This document shows positions 1-10,687 of a DNA stretch of 64,000 nt, one piece after another. Position 1 is the first letter of the stretch. Every line of letters begins with the position of its first letter. The DNA comes from Paracoccaceae bacterium (lineage in GTDB: Bacteria > Pseudomonadota > Alphaproteobacteria > Rhodobacterales > Rhodobacteraceae): contig WGNF01000003.1 of NCBI GenBank assembly GCA_016124615.1, positions 558,001 through 622,000 of the forward strand. The letters are read 5' to 3'. Under the pieces are notes generated by a model. It saw only the letters and a program-made list of their open reading frames with translations. It was not told the origin of the DNA and did no database searches. The translations under genes were made by a program, and so were the position numbers.

Positions 1-699
1 ACGCCGCAGGCGATGGCGAATTTCAACAGCGTCTGCAGCTTGGCCGGACCCGCCACGCCGATATGGATCGGCAGCTTGATGCCCTCGGCCGCCAGCCGGT
101 CGGCCCAGGCGATGGCCGGCGCCGGCTCGAAGCAGAACTGGGTGGCGATGGCCATCTGCGCGTCGGTGTGTTCGGAAAACGCCTGTTTCCACTTCAGCGC
201 CTGCATCACCATGCGGTCCGATCCGTCGGCGTCGATGTCCTTGTTGCCCTCGGGGTGGCCCGCGACGTGCAACCGTTCAAACCCGTCGAAGAGCCCGGAT
301 TCCATCAGCTGCATCGAGCTGTCGAATTCGCCCGCGGGCGTGTTCACGCCGCCCGCCAGCAACAGCGCCTGCTTCACGTCGGCCTCGCCCTGATAGCGGG
401 CGATCCAGTCGGCCAGCATGGCGCGGTCCTTGATGATGCGGGCCGGGAAGTGCGGCATCACCGGATAACCCTCGGCGTGCAGCCGCCGGGCGGTCGCCAC
501 CATTTCCTCGATGGGCGTGCCTTCGATATGGGCGATGTAGACGCGGGTGCCGCGCGGCAGCAGGGCGCGGAAATCCTCGACCTTCTCGGCGGTGCGCGGC
601 ATCACCTCGATCGAGAAACCGGCCAGAAGCGCCTCGACCTCGGCCGAGGAGCCCTCGGGTTTCGGTGCCTCAGCGCGGCGGAAGTTCAGCAGAGCCATG
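1..699 (-). CDS. Methylenetetrahydrofolate reductase-like protein (3' end outside window)
   Basis: The 233 visible residues, starting MALLNFRRAEAP, have the MTHFR-type TIM-barrel pattern: an early SIEVMPRTAEKVEDF strand in the place of the EVxPPK motif, then repeated beta-alpha units (RVYIAHIEGTP, LLLAGGVNTPAGEF, IATQFCFEP, LPIHIGVAGPAKLQTLL). The family uses FAD to interconvert methylene- and methyl-tetrahydrofolate; this compact branch often sits with corrinoid or one-carbon methyl-transfer genes in Rhodobacteraceae. The ATG at 697-699 has a GGAGGC ribosome site and lies 37 bases after a Virulence_fact-family gene, so the two are probably one operon. The C-terminus is missing, so neither completeness nor the exact reaction can be judged. 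Confidence 0.75.
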
Positions 700-736
700 A
701 CGGCCTCCCAGAGGGGGTTGGGGGTGTGGCGCGGGC

Positions 737-1033
737 TCAGGCCCGGCCCTCGTTCGCGATCAGCGCCTTCAGGCGCTCAGTGTCGTGTTCGGCTTCCAGC
801 CGGGCGGCCTCGGCGGTGGCAACCTCTTCCGGCTCGCCCTCGACCTCGTAGGGCGGGGCCTTGCGCCATTCGGCCAGATAGGCATCGGCATCCTTGGCGC
901 CGATCTTCATCGCGCAGCGGTCGATCGCCTGTTCGAAGCGTTCCGACAACTGCCGCTTGGAGCCCCGGCGGCCCTTGCCGACGATGACCTGGGCGGGAAT
1001 GTCCCGCCAGTAGACGATCGTGACCTCGGGCAT
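737..1033 (-). CDS. Small Virulence_fact-family protein (98 aa)
   Basis: The protein begins MPEVTIVYWRDIPAQV and continues with a basic VGKGRRGSKRQLSERF segment and an acidic-basic C-terminal helix. This matches my recollection of the short alphaproteobacterial Virulence_fact family, which has no established biochemical role despite its name. I chose the ATG at 1031-1033 because a run of six G sits just upstream; a longer in-frame reading to 1105 has no ribosome site. It precedes the MTHFR-like gene on the same strand, so a role in that one-carbon pathway is a guilt-by-association inference. Confidence 0.7.
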   Translation of the reverse strand: MPEVTIVYWRDIPAQVIVGKGRRGSKRQLSERFEQAIDRCAMKIGAKDADAYLAEWRKAPPYEVEGEPEEVATAEAARLEAEHDTERLKALIANEGRA

Positions 1034-1291
1034 GCTGATTCCCCCCGTTTCCGTTCCCGCCGGTATATGCGCGCGCCGCCGACATTCGCTGTCGGATTTC
1101 GACATCCCGCACGCGCAGAGCGACCCGCCGCGCGTTTGCTTTTAAGGCGCCCGCGCGGCGCGAGCCAGCGCGGTGGATCGGAAAAATTCTCACCATCATG
1201 ATGCGCGATGGCGCGCCGCGGTCAGCCCGCGCTTGCGCGGGGGCGTCCCGCTCAGTAGGCTGTCATCAACTTGACATCGGAGGGCGACGTG

Positions 1292-2425
1292 ATGACGCCC
1301 CAGCGTCCCTTCGGGGCGGATGCGTTCCCGGCGACGGAAAAGCCGTCCTCGGTCGAGCCGACCGCGCCGCGCAGATCGGATCCGGCGCAGCTTTACGCCG
1401 CGCTGGATCTTGGCACGAACAGTTGCCGGATGCTGATTGCCCAGCCTCGGGGCAGTCAGTTCGACGTCGTGGACAGCTTTTCCAAGACCGTGCAGCTTGG
1501 CGTCGGGCTGGAGGCGTCGGGGCGGCTCAGCCGCGCTTCGATGGGGCGGACGGTGCAGGCGCTGCGGATCTGCCAGAAGAAGATCGAGAAACACGAGGTC
1601 AAGCGGATGCGGCTGGTGGCGACCGAAGCCTGCCGCCGCGCCCGCAACGGCCGCGATTTCATGCGCGCCGTGCAGAACGAAACCGGGCTGGTGCTGGAAA
1701 TCATCGCGCCCGAGGAAGAGGCGCGGCTGGCCGTGGTGTCCTGCGCGCCGCTGGTCAGCCCGCGCACCGAACAGTTGCTGGTGGTCGATATCGGCGGCGG
1801 ATCCACCGAACTGGTGTGGATCGACCTGTCGGGCGTGCCGCACCGCGACCGCCCGCGCGCCATCATGCGGCTGCACGCGGGCTTTCATCAACCCGACCGC
1901 GGCCAGCCCGCCGCGCGGGTGGTGGACTGGATTTCGGTGCCGCTGGGCGTCGCGACGCTGAAGGACCAGTTCAACGACGTCGAGGATGACGCCGCCCGCT
2001 TCGCCCTGATGAGCTGGTTTTTTGAGGAAAACCTGGCCAATTTCTCGCCCTACAACGCCGAAAACCCGCGCGAGGGGTTCCAGATCATCGGCACCTCGGG
2101 CACCGTCACCACCGTCGCCGCCTCGTTTCTGGGCCTGAAACGTTATGACCGCACCAAGGTCGATGGGCTGCGCATGACCAGCGACCAGATCGACACGGTG
2201 ATCCGCGATTACCTCGACCTCGGCCCCGAAGGGCGGCGCAGCGACCCCCGCATCGGGCGCGATCGCCACACGTTGATCATGTCGGGCGCGGCGATCCTGC
2301 AAGCGTTGATGCGAATCTGGCCGACCGACCGGCTTTCGGTTGCCGATCGTGGGTTGCGCGAGGGGCTGCTCTACGCGCAGATGAGCGCCGACGGCGTATT
2401 GGAAGACGGACCCTACCTGACATGA
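1292..2425 (+). CDS. ppx: Ppx/GppA family exopolyphosphatase
   Basis: This 377-residue protein has both phosphate-binding loops of the ASKHA-fold Ppx/GppA family: [16 protein letters not shown] near residue 33 and [15 protein letters not shown] near residue 165. Family members hydrolyse terminal phosphate from polyphosphate or convert pppGpp to ppGpp; which applies here cannot be read from the sequence. It is the short version without the C-terminal HD-like domain. The ATG at 1292 lies 8 bases after GGAGG; upstream in-frame TTG (1271) and GTG (1289) codons are less well placed. Its stop overlaps the rlmE start by 4 bases, implying translational coupling. Confidence 0.9.
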   Translation: MTPQRPFGADAFPATEKPSSVEPTAPRRSDPAQLYAALDLGTNSCRMLIAQPRGSQFDVVDSFSKTVQLGVGLEASGRLSRASMGRTVQALRICQKKIEKHEVKRMRLVATEACRRARNGRDFMRAVQNETGLVLEIIAPEEEARLAVVSCAPLVSPRTEQLLVVDIGGGSTELVWIDLSGVPHRDRPRAIMRLHAGFHQPDRGQPAARVVDWISVPLGVATLKDQFNDVEDDAARFALMSWFFEENLANFSPYNAENPREGFQIIGTSGTVTTVAASFLGLKRYDRTKVDGLRMTSDQIDTVIRDYLDLGPEGRRSDPRIGRDRHTLIMSGAAILQALMRIWPTDRLSVADRGLREGLLYAQMSADGVLEDGPYLT

Positions 2426-3174
2426 CGACACCCAAAAGCTCCTCTGGCCGCGGGACGCGCGAATTGCGCGTCAAGGTGAAGACGGCAAAGGGGCGCAAGC
2501 TCTCCTCCACCCTCTGGCTGGAGCGGCAGCTGAACGACCCCTATGTCATCGCCGCGAAACGCGAGGGCTATCGCGGCCGCGCCGCCTTCAAGATCCGCGA
2601 GCTGGATGACAAGTTCGGCTTTCTGAAACCGGGCGCCCGCGTCGTCGATCTGGGCTGCGCGCCGGGCGGCTGGTGTCAGGTGGCGGTCGCCCGCGTCAAC
2701 GCGCAGGGCGAGCGCAAGGGCAAGGCCATCGGCACCGTGCTGGGCGTCGATCTGCAAGAGGTCGTGCCGATCGCCGGGGCCGAGATCCATCAGCTCGACT
2801 TTCTCGACGAGGATGCCGAGGCGAAGGTGAAGGGCTGGCTGGGCGGCAATGCGGACGTGGTGATGAGCGACATGGCCGCCGCCGCATCGGGCAACAAGCA
2901 GGTCGACCACCTGCGCATCATCGCGCTGTGCGAGGCGGCGGCGGAACTGGCCTTCGACGTGCTGGAAATCGGCGGCACCTTCGTCGCCAAGGTGCTGGCC
3001 GGCGGCGCCGAGGCCGAGTTGCAGGCCCGCCTGAAACGCGCCTTCAGCAAGGTGGTGAACGTCAAGCCGCCCGCCAGCCGGGCCGACAGTTCGGAAAAGT
3101 TCGTGGTGGCCACCGGGTTCCGTGGCCGCCCGGCCGACGAGCGGCCCGAGATGGACGACGACGACCGGCTGTAA
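2422..3174 (+). CDS. rlmE: 23S rRNA (uridine-2'-O-)-methyltransferase RlmE (FtsJ/RrmJ)
   Basis: The 250-residue protein is a class I SAM-dependent methyltransferase. It shows the substrate lysine in the [12 protein letters not shown] segment, the SAM loop [11 protein letters not shown], an acidic catalytic position in [12 protein letters not shown], and a second lysine in [11 protein letters not shown], together forming the K-D-K-E tetrad of RrmJ. RlmE methylates U2552 in the A-loop of 23S rRNA late in 50S assembly. The N-terminal basic extension (about 35 residues) is typical of alphaproteobacterial members. The ATG overlaps the ppx stop (ATGA). Confidence 0.93.
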   Translation: MTTPKSSSGRGTRELRVKVKTAKGRKLSSTLWLERQLNDPYVIAAKREGYRGRAAFKIRELDDKFGFLKPGARVVDLGCAPGGWCQVAVARVNAQGERKGKAIGTVLGVDLQEVVPIAGAEIHQLDFLDEDAEAKVKGWLGGNADVVMSDMAAAASGNKQVDHLRIIALCEAAAELAFDVLEIGGTFVAKVLAGGAEAELQARLKRAFSKVVNVKPPASRADSSEKFVVATGFRGRPADERPEMDDDDRL

Positions 3175-3259
3175 CACGGATAAACTCGCAGTGTCGGGCA
3201 TTGGACGGCGGGCCGAAACGCGCCATATCTCGGCCTGTCACCACGGTGGAGGACATCCG

Positions 3260-3730
3260 ATGACATCGAAGACTTACGCCAAGACCCCCGAGGCTTTGAC
3301 GAAGCTGACCCCGGAACAGGTTCGCGTCACCCAGCACAACGGGACCGAGCGGCCGTTCATGAACCAGTACCACGACTTCGAGGGCGAGGGGCTTTACGTC
3401 GACATCGTGTCCGGCGAGCCGCTCTTTACCTCGCGCGACAAGTTCGATTCGGGCTGCGGCTGGCCCAGCTTTGCCCGCCCGCTGGTCGAGGACAACGTAA
3501 TCGAGAAATCCGACGTCAGCCTTGGCATGCGCCGGGTCGAAGTGCGATCCGCCCACGGCGACAGCCATCTGGGCCACGTCTTCAACGACGGCCCGCGCGA
3601 GCTTGGCGGCCTGCGCTACTGCATCAACTCGGCCAGCCTGCGGTTCATCCCGGTGGAGGATCTGGAGGCAGAGGGCTACGGCGATTACCGCGCGGTGTTC
3701 GACGCGGATGCAACCGAGGAGGAAGACTGA
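3260..3730 (+). CDS. msrB: Peptide methionine-(R)-S-oxide reductase MsrB
   Basis: This 156-residue protein reduces methionine-R-sulfoxide in damaged proteins using thioredoxin. The catalytic cysteine is Cys121 in [11 protein letters not shown] and a candidate resolving cysteine is Cys66 in SGCGWPSF; the [13 protein letters not shown] signature is intact. The zinc-binding CxxC pairs of many MsrB proteins are absent ([12 protein letters not shown] replaces the first), so this is a zinc-free form. The ATG at 3260 follows GGAGG by 7 bases. Its stop overlaps the msrA start (TGATG), so both stereospecific reductases should be made together. Confidence 0.95.
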   Translation: MTSKTYAKTPEALTKLTPEQVRVTQHNGTERPFMNQYHDFEGEGLYVDIVSGEPLFTSRDKFDSGCGWPSFARPLVEDNVIEKSDVSLGMRRVEVRSAHGDSHLGHVFNDGPRELGGLRYCINSASLRFIPVEDLEAEGYGDYRAVFDADATEEED

Positions 3731-4245
3731 TGGCCGACATGACCGAACGCGCTGTGCTGGCCGGGGGCTGCTTCTGGGGCGTGCAGGATCTTTTGCGTCG
3801 CAAGCCCGGCGTGCTGAAGACCGTGGTGGGCTATTCCGGCGGCGAGGTGAAGAACGCGACCTACCGCAACCACGGCAACCATGCCGAGGCGGTCGAGATC
3901 ATCTTTGACCCGACCCGGATCAGCTACCGCGACCTGCTGGAGTTCTTCTTCCAGATCCACGACCCGAGCACGCCGAACCGGCAGGGCAACGACCGTGGCG
4001 CCAGCTATCGTTCCGCGATCTACTACACCACGCCGGAACAGAAGGCGGTCGCGCTGGACACCATCGCCGATGTCGATGCCTCGGGCCTCTGGCCCGGCAA
4101 GGTGGTGACCGAGGTCGCACCAGCGGGCGAGTTCTGGGAAGCCGAGCCCGAGCATCAGGATTATCTGGTCCGCATCCCGCACGGCTATACCTGCCATTTC
4201 GTGCGGCCGGACTGGAAGCTGCCGCGCCGGGCGGCGGCTGAGTGA
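3730..4245 (+). CDS. msrA: Peptide methionine-(S)-S-oxide reductase MsrA
   Basis: The 171-residue protein starts [17 protein letters not shown], with catalytic Cys14 in the invariant GCFWG motif, followed by [17 protein letters not shown] and YRSAIYY, all diagnostic of MsrA. It reduces methionine-S-sulfoxide and so complements MsrB, whose stop codon overlaps this start by one base. There is no signal peptide, so it is cytoplasmic. It ends two bases before the convergent YdcF-type gene, with no clear terminator in between. Confidence 0.95.
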   Translation: MADMTERAVLAGGCFWGVQDLLRRKPGVLKTVVGYSGGEVKNATYRNHGNHAEAVEIIFDPTRISYRDLLEFFFQIHDPSTPNRQGNDRGASYRSAIYYTTPEQKAVALDTIADVDASGLWPGKVVTEVAPAGEFWEAEPEHQDYLVRIPHGYTCHFVRPDWKLPRRAAAE

Positions 4246-4246
4246 T

Positions 4247-4927
4247 CTAGGGCAGGATCGCGTCCACATCCTGCTGGGGGGCGCCGACGGCCATCATCAG
4301 GCTGGCGGCGCTGCCCCGCAACACGTTGAACGGCCATTTCAGGACTTCGTAGCCAAGATCGGACCAAGTTACCTGAACCTTGGCGCCATCCGACGCCACC
4401 AGCGTCATGTTGGTGAACCCGGCCCAGCGGAACGAGGCCCAGGCGCGCGGCAGGTGCCAGCGGTTGGTGACCAGAATGACCGGCGCCGCGAAATTGCCGC
4501 CAAGCTCGCGCCCCAGCACCCGCCCGGTGAAAAGCGCGTTCTGCAGGGTCGAGCGCGAGTCGGGATCCAGCCGGATCGCCTGCGGATCCACCCCGGCCAG
4601 CACCGCGCGCGACACCATCTGCGACGACTGGTTGACCCCCGCCGGATCCCACAGCGCGCCGGTGAACATCAGGATCGGCGCCGCCCCGGCCTTCCACAGT
4701 GCCACGCCGCGATCGACCCGCGCCGCCGTTTCGGGGCCAAGCCCGCCAAGAACATCATCGCCCGACAACACGATGATCGCGCGCGCATCCGGGGGCAGGG
4801 TGGGTTCGTGGTAGCTCAGCACCGCCACCACCGGGATGGCAAGCGACACCAGCGCGACCACCAGCCCAAGCCCGACGGCGCCCGCTGCAAGGCGGCGAAG
4901 GAGTCGGGGCGCGGGTTTGGGCATCAT
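4247..4927 (-). CDS. YdcF/DUF218 family membrane-anchored protein
   Basis: The 226-residue product starts with a basic stretch and one hydrophobic segment (about residues 14-36), then a DUF218-type domain. Typical strands are present: AIIVLSGDDVLGGLG, APILMFTGA, DSRSTLQNALF and VILVTNRWHLPRAWASF. Relatives (YdcF, SanA, ElyC) are linked to envelope maintenance and some bind nucleotide-like ligands, but no reaction is established for this branch. The first two codons are both ATG. It is divergent from the tail-anchored hypothetical at 5053 across a 125-base region that contains a TATACT hexamer (5017-5022). Confidence 0.8.
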   Translation of the reverse strand: MMPKPAPRLLRRLAAGAVGLGLVVALVSLAIPVVAVLSYHEPTLPPDARAIIVLSGDDVLGGLGPETAARVDRGVALWKAGAAPILMFTGALWDPAGVNQSSQMVSRAVLAGVDPQAIRLDPDSRSTLQNALFTGRVLGRELGGNFAAPVILVTNRWHLPRAWASFRWAGFTNMTLVASDGAKVQVTWSDLGYEVLKWPFNVLRGSAASLMMAVGAPQQDVDAILP

Positions 4928-5052
4928 GGCTCCTGCAAGGACGGGCCGGCGAACGATTGCCAGCGTAACGGGCGCGCGCCACCACGAAGCGGCTGCCGGA
5001 TGTCACGCGATCGTGATATACTGATAGTGCAGCATGCCACGGGAGGTGCGCG

Positions 5053-5460
5053 GTGGATCTTGAACTGGATGACACGCGCCGCGCGAATGTCGGCGCGGCC
5101 GATTTGGCAGCGGCCTTCGCAAAGCCGCGCAGCGCGCATAATTTGCGCTCGATCACGCTGTGGGCCGGCGACGATGGCTACCTTCAGGCCTTCGCCAATC
5201 CGGGCGAGGATTACATGCTGACCAGTCGCGACGGCGGGCAGCAGGTCGATGGCCTCCGGCTGCTGCCCGCCGCGGACGCGGAAAAGGTGCTGGCCAGCTA
5301 CCTTGCCGGCGGCCCGGACTGGCGCGCGGCGATGGACTGGAGCGACGGCGCCGTGACAACGGTCGCGACAACGGCCACGCCCGGCGGCGGCAGGTCGCGT
5401 CTGATCGGCGTGGCGGCGATCATCGTGGTCGCGGTGCTGGTGATCCTGATCTACCACTGA
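5053..5460 (+). CDS. Hypothetical tail-anchored protein (135 aa)
   Basis: I do not recognise a named family. The protein has a mostly polar N-terminal domain of about 105 residues (containing LRSITLWAGDDGYLQ and GGPDWRAAMDWSDG) followed by a single C-terminal hydrophobic helix (LIGVAAIIVVAVLVILIY), the layout of a tail-anchored inner-membrane protein with a cytoplasmic head. The start is GTG, six bases after GGGAGG. It converges on the MFS exporter gene with only 14 bases between the stops. Confidence 0.65.
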   Translation: MDLELDDTRRANVGAADLAAAFAKPRSAHNLRSITLWAGDDGYLQAFANPGEDYMLTSRDGGQQVDGLRLLPAADAEKVLASYLAGGPDWRAAMDWSDGAVTTVATTATPGGGRSRLIGVAAIIVVAVLVILIYH

Positions 5461-5474
5461 GCCCGGCACCCGCC

Positions 5475-6773
5475 TTAACTGGCCGAAGCGGTCAGGGATT
5501 GCGGCGCGCAGGTCTCCTCCACCATCTCGGGCGCGTCGAGCCGGTCGGCGTTGTAAAGCGCCGGGAACAGCCGCGCCCAGGTGCCGGTCACGATCAGCGT
5601 GCCGATGCCGCCGAAGACCGCCGCCCCCACCGGGCCCAGCACGCGGGCGACCACGCCGCTTTCGAACTCGCCCAGTTCGTTGGAACCCGAGATGAACAGC
5701 CCCGACACCGCCGAGACGCGGCCGCGCATGTGGTCGGGCGTCACAATCTGCACCAGCGTCTGGCGCACGTAGACCGAGATCATGTCGGCCGCCCCCAGCA
5801 CCGCCAGCGCCAGGATCGACAGCGGCATCGATTTCGACAGCGCGAACACCAGCGTGGCAAAGCCGAAGGCCCCAACGGCGGCGAACATCCGCGCCCCGGC
5901 GCGCTGCTTCAGCGGCCAGCGGCTGAGGATCAGCGCCATCAACGCCGCCCCCAGCGCGGGGCCCGAGCGCAAGAGGCCGAACCCATCCGCCCCGACATGC
6001 AGGATGTCCGAGGCGAAGGCGGGCAGCAGCGCCGTGGCGCCGCCCAGCAGCACCGCGAACAGGTCAAGCGAGATCGCGCCAAGGATGATCTTGTTGGTCC
6101 AGACATAGACCAGCCCCTCACGCACCTGCTCGATCCGGCTGCCGGGGCGGCGTTCGGGGCGGGTGCTGCGGCGGATGAAGGTCAGCGTGATGACGCCAAG
6201 CGCATAGAGCACGGCCGCCACCTCGTAGGCCGCGGCGGGCGAGATCGCGCACAACAGGCCGCCGATCCACGGCCCGCCGATCACCGCGCCTTGCCAGCTT
6301 AGCGATTTCAGCGAAATCGCCTGCGGCATGTCCTCGCGCGGGACCAGCATCGGCACCACGGCCGACCCGGCCGGCGACAGGAACGCCCGCGCGCCACCGA
6401 AAATCGCCGCAATGGCAAAGATCGGCGCCACCGACGGGCTGGGATGCAGCGCCACCGCGACAAGGCCGAGCACACAGAAGAACTCTACCCCCAGGCTCGC
6501 CATCACGATCTTGCGGCGGTCGTGGCGGTCCACCACCGTACCCGCATAAAGCGTCAGCAGGAAGAGCGGCAGGAACTGGCACAGCCCGACCATGCCGACC
6601 AGAAAGGCCGAGCGGTCGATCGACAGCGTGGTGCGGCCAAGCGCATAGATCTGCCAGCCGATGGTGACCGCCTCGATCTGCACCGCGATGTTGACGAACA
6701 GCATCCCCAGCCAGAACAGGCCAAAATCGGGGTGACGAAGCAGGAAGACGGTCTTGGGCTGGCTGTCGGTCAT
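5475..6773 (-). CDS. MFS transporter, EntS/DHA3-like exporter
   Basis: The 432-residue protein has about twelve hydrophobic segments and the MFS signature between helices 2 and 3 (GTVVDRHDRRKIVMA), plus QAISLKSLSWQGAVIGGPWIGG, typical of the DHA3 family that includes the enterobactin exporter EntS. Such proteins are proton-driven exporters of siderophores, macrolides or other small molecules. No siderophore genes are nearby, so the substrate is unknown. I start at the ATG at 6771-6773 (MTDSQPKTVF); the longer in-frame reading adds a basic, non-conserved stretch. It lies downstream of guaA on the same strand after 197 bases. Confidence 0.82.
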   Translation of the reverse strand: MTDSQPKTVFLLRHPDFGLFWLGMLFVNIAVQIEAVTIGWQIYALGRTTLSIDRSAFLVGMVGLCQFLPLFLLTLYAGTVVDRHDRRKIVMASLGVEFFCVLGLVAVALHPSPSVAPIFAIAAIFGGARAFLSPAGSAVVPMLVPREDMPQAISLKSLSWQGAVIGGPWIGGLLCAISPAAAYEVAAVLYALGVITLTFIRRSTRPERRPGSRIEQVREGLVYVWTNKIILGAISLDLFAVLLGGATALLPAFASDILHVGADGFGLLRSGPALGAALMALILSRWPLKQRAGARMFAAVGAFGFATLVFALSKSMPLSILALAVLGAADMISVYVRQTLVQIVTPDHMRGRVSAVSGLFISGSNELGEFESGVVARVLGPVGAAVFGGIGTLIVTGTWARLFPALYNADRLDAPEMVEETCAPQSLTASAS

Positions 6774-6851
6774 GGGGCGGATCCGGCGGAAGGGGGGCAT
6801 GTGCCGGGGGACAATGTGCAGGCGCGGCGCGGCGCGGCAAGGGGCAATCGG

Positions 6852-6888
6852 CAATTCTTTGCAACGGCAACGCCGAGGCAAGGAATTG
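6852..6888. repeat. Imperfect inverted repeat between guaA and the MFS gene
   Basis: CAATTCTTTGC and GCAAGGAATTG form an 11-base inverted repeat with one mismatch around a 15-base centre. It lies 79-115 bases before the MFS start and about 83 bases after the guaA stop. There is no T-tract on either strand, so it fits an operator or processing hairpin better than an intrinsic terminator. The rest of this 197-base gap is GC-rich and shows nothing else I can name. Confidence 0.4.
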
Positions 6889-6970
6889 GGCCAGAGCTTC
6901 GGCGGGACGGAGGCCGAGAGCCTGACGGCCGCTCAGGTGGTGTGGTGAGCAGCGTGCCGGGCGGCGCGCG

Positions 6971-8530
<1,560 letters not shown>

Positions 8531-8580
8531 CTGCGCGGAATATTGTGACCGGCGGCGTCGCGCAAGGGGGATGGGGCCGG

Positions 8581-8627
8581 GCGGGGGCGCCGCCCCCGCA
8601 CCCCCGGAGTATTTTCGCCAGAAAGAA
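8581..8627 (+). repeat. Dispersed hairpin-plus-tail repeat, copy A
   Basis: A perfect 8-base stem (GCGGGGGC / GCCCCCGC, 3-base loop) is followed by CCCCCGGAGTATTTTCG and then CCAGAAAGAAG. The same layout, a GC-rich hairpin then an RTATTT-N3-CCA tail ending in GAA, recurs at 45371-45419 (same strand) and 58541-58570 (opposite strand). This copy is intergenic, between the guaA start and the MttB-like gene. Confidence 0.6.
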
Positions 8628-8642
8628 GCGGCAAGCGCCGGG

Positions 8643-8751
8643 AAGCGACAGCAGATTTGTCGCTTTTCATCGCCAAGCGCCGCAATCCGGTCAGGATGGC
8701 GGGGGGAAAGGGGTAAAAGAAGCGCCAGGTAACAGGCGCCCCGGGGCGCGG
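8643..8751 (+). promoter_or_regulatory. Structured 5' leader of the MttB-like gene
   Basis: Three potential hairpins lie upstream of the start at 8766. First, AAGCGACA and TGTCGCTT (8643-8665) form an 8-base stem ending in four T, an intrinsic-terminator shape. Second, GCGCC and GGCGC pair near 8723-8740. Third, the perfect 14-base palindrome GCGCCCCGGGGCGC ends just before the GGAGG ribosome site. The second and third share bases, so they would be alternatives. This could allow transcript attenuation or masking of the ribosome site. I saw no cobalamin- or SAM-riboswitch consensus. Confidence 0.4.
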
Positions 8752-8765
8752 CTGGAGGATTTCGG

Positions 8766-10313
8766 ATGAACGACGTGGCAGCAGCAGGGCGACGCGGGCG
8801 GAGCGGCGGCGGGGCGACGCGCCGGGCCGAGCGGACGGCGGTGCATTTCGAGACGGCGCGGTTCATCGAGCGCAACATCCCGAATTTCGAGATCCTGAAC
8901 GAAGAAGCGCTTCAGATCATCGAGTGGAACGCCGAGACCGTGCTGGAAGAGATTGGCGTGAATTTCGTCGAGAACCCGGCCGCGCTGGCGCTGTGGCGGT
9001 CGGCCGGGGCCGATGTGCGTGGCGAGCGGGTGCATATCCCGCGCGGGCTGGCGCGCAAGCTGTGCGCAACTGCGCCCTCGCGGTTCACGCAATACGCCCG
9101 CAACCCCGAGCGCAACGTCGAGGTGGGCGGGAAAAACCTTGTGCTGGCACCGGTTTACGGGCCGCCCTTTGTGCGCGATCAGGCCGGTGGGCGGCGCTAT
9201 GCAACGATCGCGGATTTCCAGAATTTCGTGAAGCTCGGTTACATGTCGAAGTGGCTGCACCATTCCGGCGGCACCGTCTGCGAGCCGACCGATGTGGCGG
9301 TGAACAAGCGCCACCTTGACATGCTGCTGGCCCACATGACGCTGAGCGACAAGCCCTACATGGGCTCGGTGACGGAACCCAGCCGCGCGGCGGATTCGGT
9401 CGAGATGTCGAAGCTGCTCTTTGGCGCCGATTTCGTCGATCAGAACACGGTGATGACCAGCCTGATCAACATCAACAGCCCGCTGACCTTCGACTCGACG
9501 ATGATGGGCGCGCTGGAGGTTTATGCGAAGGCCAATCAGGCGGCGATCATCAGCCCCTTCATCGTCGGTGGCGCGATGGCGCCGGTGACGGTGGCGGGCA
9601 CGCTGACGCAGGTGCTGGCCGAGGTGCTGGCGGGCGTGTCCTATTCGCAGCTCTGCCGGGCCGGGGCGCCGGTGATCTTCGGCGCCTTCGTGACCAGCAT
9701 CGACATGAATTCGGGCGCGCCGACCTTCGGCACGCCGGAAGCGGCGCACATCACCTATGGTGCCGGGCAACTGGCGCGGCGGCTGGGGCTGCCCTACCGG
9801 TCTGGCGGGGCGTTCTGCGGCTCGAAACTGCCGGATGCGCAGGCGGCTTACGAGTCGGCGAACTCGCTCAACATGGCGCTGCTGGCGGGCGTGAACTTCA
9901 TGCTGCACGCCTGCGGCTGGCTGGAGGGGGGCCTCGTCTCGTCTTACGAGAAGTTCGTGATGGATGCCGACCAGCTGGGCACGCTGCACCATCTGGCGCA
10001 GGGCGTTCACATGGATACGAACGGGCAGGCGATGGACGCGATCCGCGAGGTCGGGCCGGGTGGCCACTACCTTGGCTGCCAGCACACCCAGGCGAATTTC
10101 AAGAGCGCGTTCTGGCGCTCGGACCTGTTCGACTACAAGCCGTTCGAGACCTGGGCCGAGGAAGGCGCGCGGGATACCGAGACGCTGGCGGCGGAACGGG
10201 TGAAGAAGATGCTGGGCGACTATCAGCAACCCGCGCTGGACGACGGCATCGCCGAGTCCCTGCGCGATTATGTCGAGCGCAAGAAGGCCTCGGCGCCCGA
10301 CGCCTTCATCTGA
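8766..10313 (+). CDS. MttB-superfamily (trimethylamine methyltransferase family) protein, non-pyrrolysine
   Basis: The 515-residue protein matches the MttB superfamily along its length: [15 protein letters not shown]-type N-terminal helices (residues 45-65), a beta-barrel core containing [25 protein letters not shown] and [17 protein letters not shown], and a C-terminal [19 protein letters not shown] segment. The reading frame has no in-frame amber codon, so it is a non-pyrrolysine member. Characterised relatives (for example MtgB) demethylate glycine betaine or other quaternary amines onto a corrinoid protein. No corrinoid protein or activase gene is adjacent; the only other C1 gene seen is the MTHFR-like one 8 kb away. 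The first 25 residues are an unusual Arg/Gly-rich extension. GGAGG precedes the ATG. Confidence 0.85.
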   Translation: MNDVAAAGRRGRSGGGATRRAERTAVHFETARFIERNIPNFEILNEEALQIIEWNAETVLEEIGVNFVENPAALALWRSAGADVRGERVHIPRGLARKLCATAPSRFTQYARNPERNVEVGGKNLVLAPVYGPPFVRDQAGGRRYATIADFQNFVKLGYMSKWLHHSGGTVCEPTDVAVNKRHLDMLLAHMTLSDKPYMGSVTEPSRAADSVEMSKLLFGADFVDQNTVMTSLININSPLTFDSTMMGALEVYAKANQAAIISPFIVGGAMAPVTVAGTLTQVLAEVLAGVSYSQLCRAGAPVIFGAFVTSIDMNSGAPTFGTPEAAHITYGAGQLARRLGLPYRSGGAFCGSKLPDAQAAYESANSLNMALLAGVNFMLHACGWLEGGLVSSYEKFVMDADQLGTLHHLAQGVHMDTNGQAMDAIREVGPGGHYLGCQHTQANFKSAFWRSDLFDYKPFETWAEEGARDTETLAAERVKKMLGDYQQPALDDGIAESLRDYVERKKASAPDAFI

Positions 10314-10319
10314 GCGACC

Positions 10320-10598
10320 TCAGGCCGGGGCGGGCAGCCGCCGCGCCTCGGCCATCAGGGCGATAAGCACCTCGACATGGCGGGCGATGTCATAACCGGC
10401 ATCGCCCGTTTTGCGTGTCTGTTCCAGCGCCGCCTCGGCATCGAGAAGCGCGGGCAGCACCGGGCCGGGCATGGCCTGCGCCCCGGCGATGCGGCGCAGG
10501 TCACGTTCGCGCCGGTAGCTGGCCTGACCGTGACGGGCGGCCTGCACCAGAAGGCGGGGGCGGCGCAGGCTGTGCAGCGGGTCGCGGGCATCGGTCAT
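10320..10598 (-). CDS. DUF6477 family protein (92 aa)
   Basis: A short basic protein (MTDARDPLHSLRRPRLLVQAA) predicted to be alpha-helical, with conserved-looking RRERDLRRIAG and EAALEQTRKTGDAGYD blocks. I recognise it as the Rhodobacteraceae DUF6477 family, function unknown. GGAGGATC precedes the ATG at 10596-10598. It is transcribed away from the DUF6456 gene, and the two share the 214-base region that holds an AT-rich inverted repeat and a CtrA-like site. It converges on the MttB-like gene (6 bases apart). Confidence 0.7.
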   Translation of the reverse strand: MTDARDPLHSLRRPRLLVQAARHGQASYRRERDLRRIAGAQAMPGPVLPALLDAEAALEQTRKTGDAGYDIARHVEVLIALMAEARRLPAPA

Positions 10599-10687
10599 CG
10601 GGGATCCTCCGGTTGATGGGCCGCCAGTATGACCCGGCGCAACCCGGCGTTGCGCACCCCCCCGAAACAGCGCGCGGGCATTTCAAT

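Noticed and set aside
1218-1240. GC hairpin upstream of ppx as a terminator
   Set aside because: Short stem, no T-tract, and no plus-strand gene upstream in the window that it could terminate.
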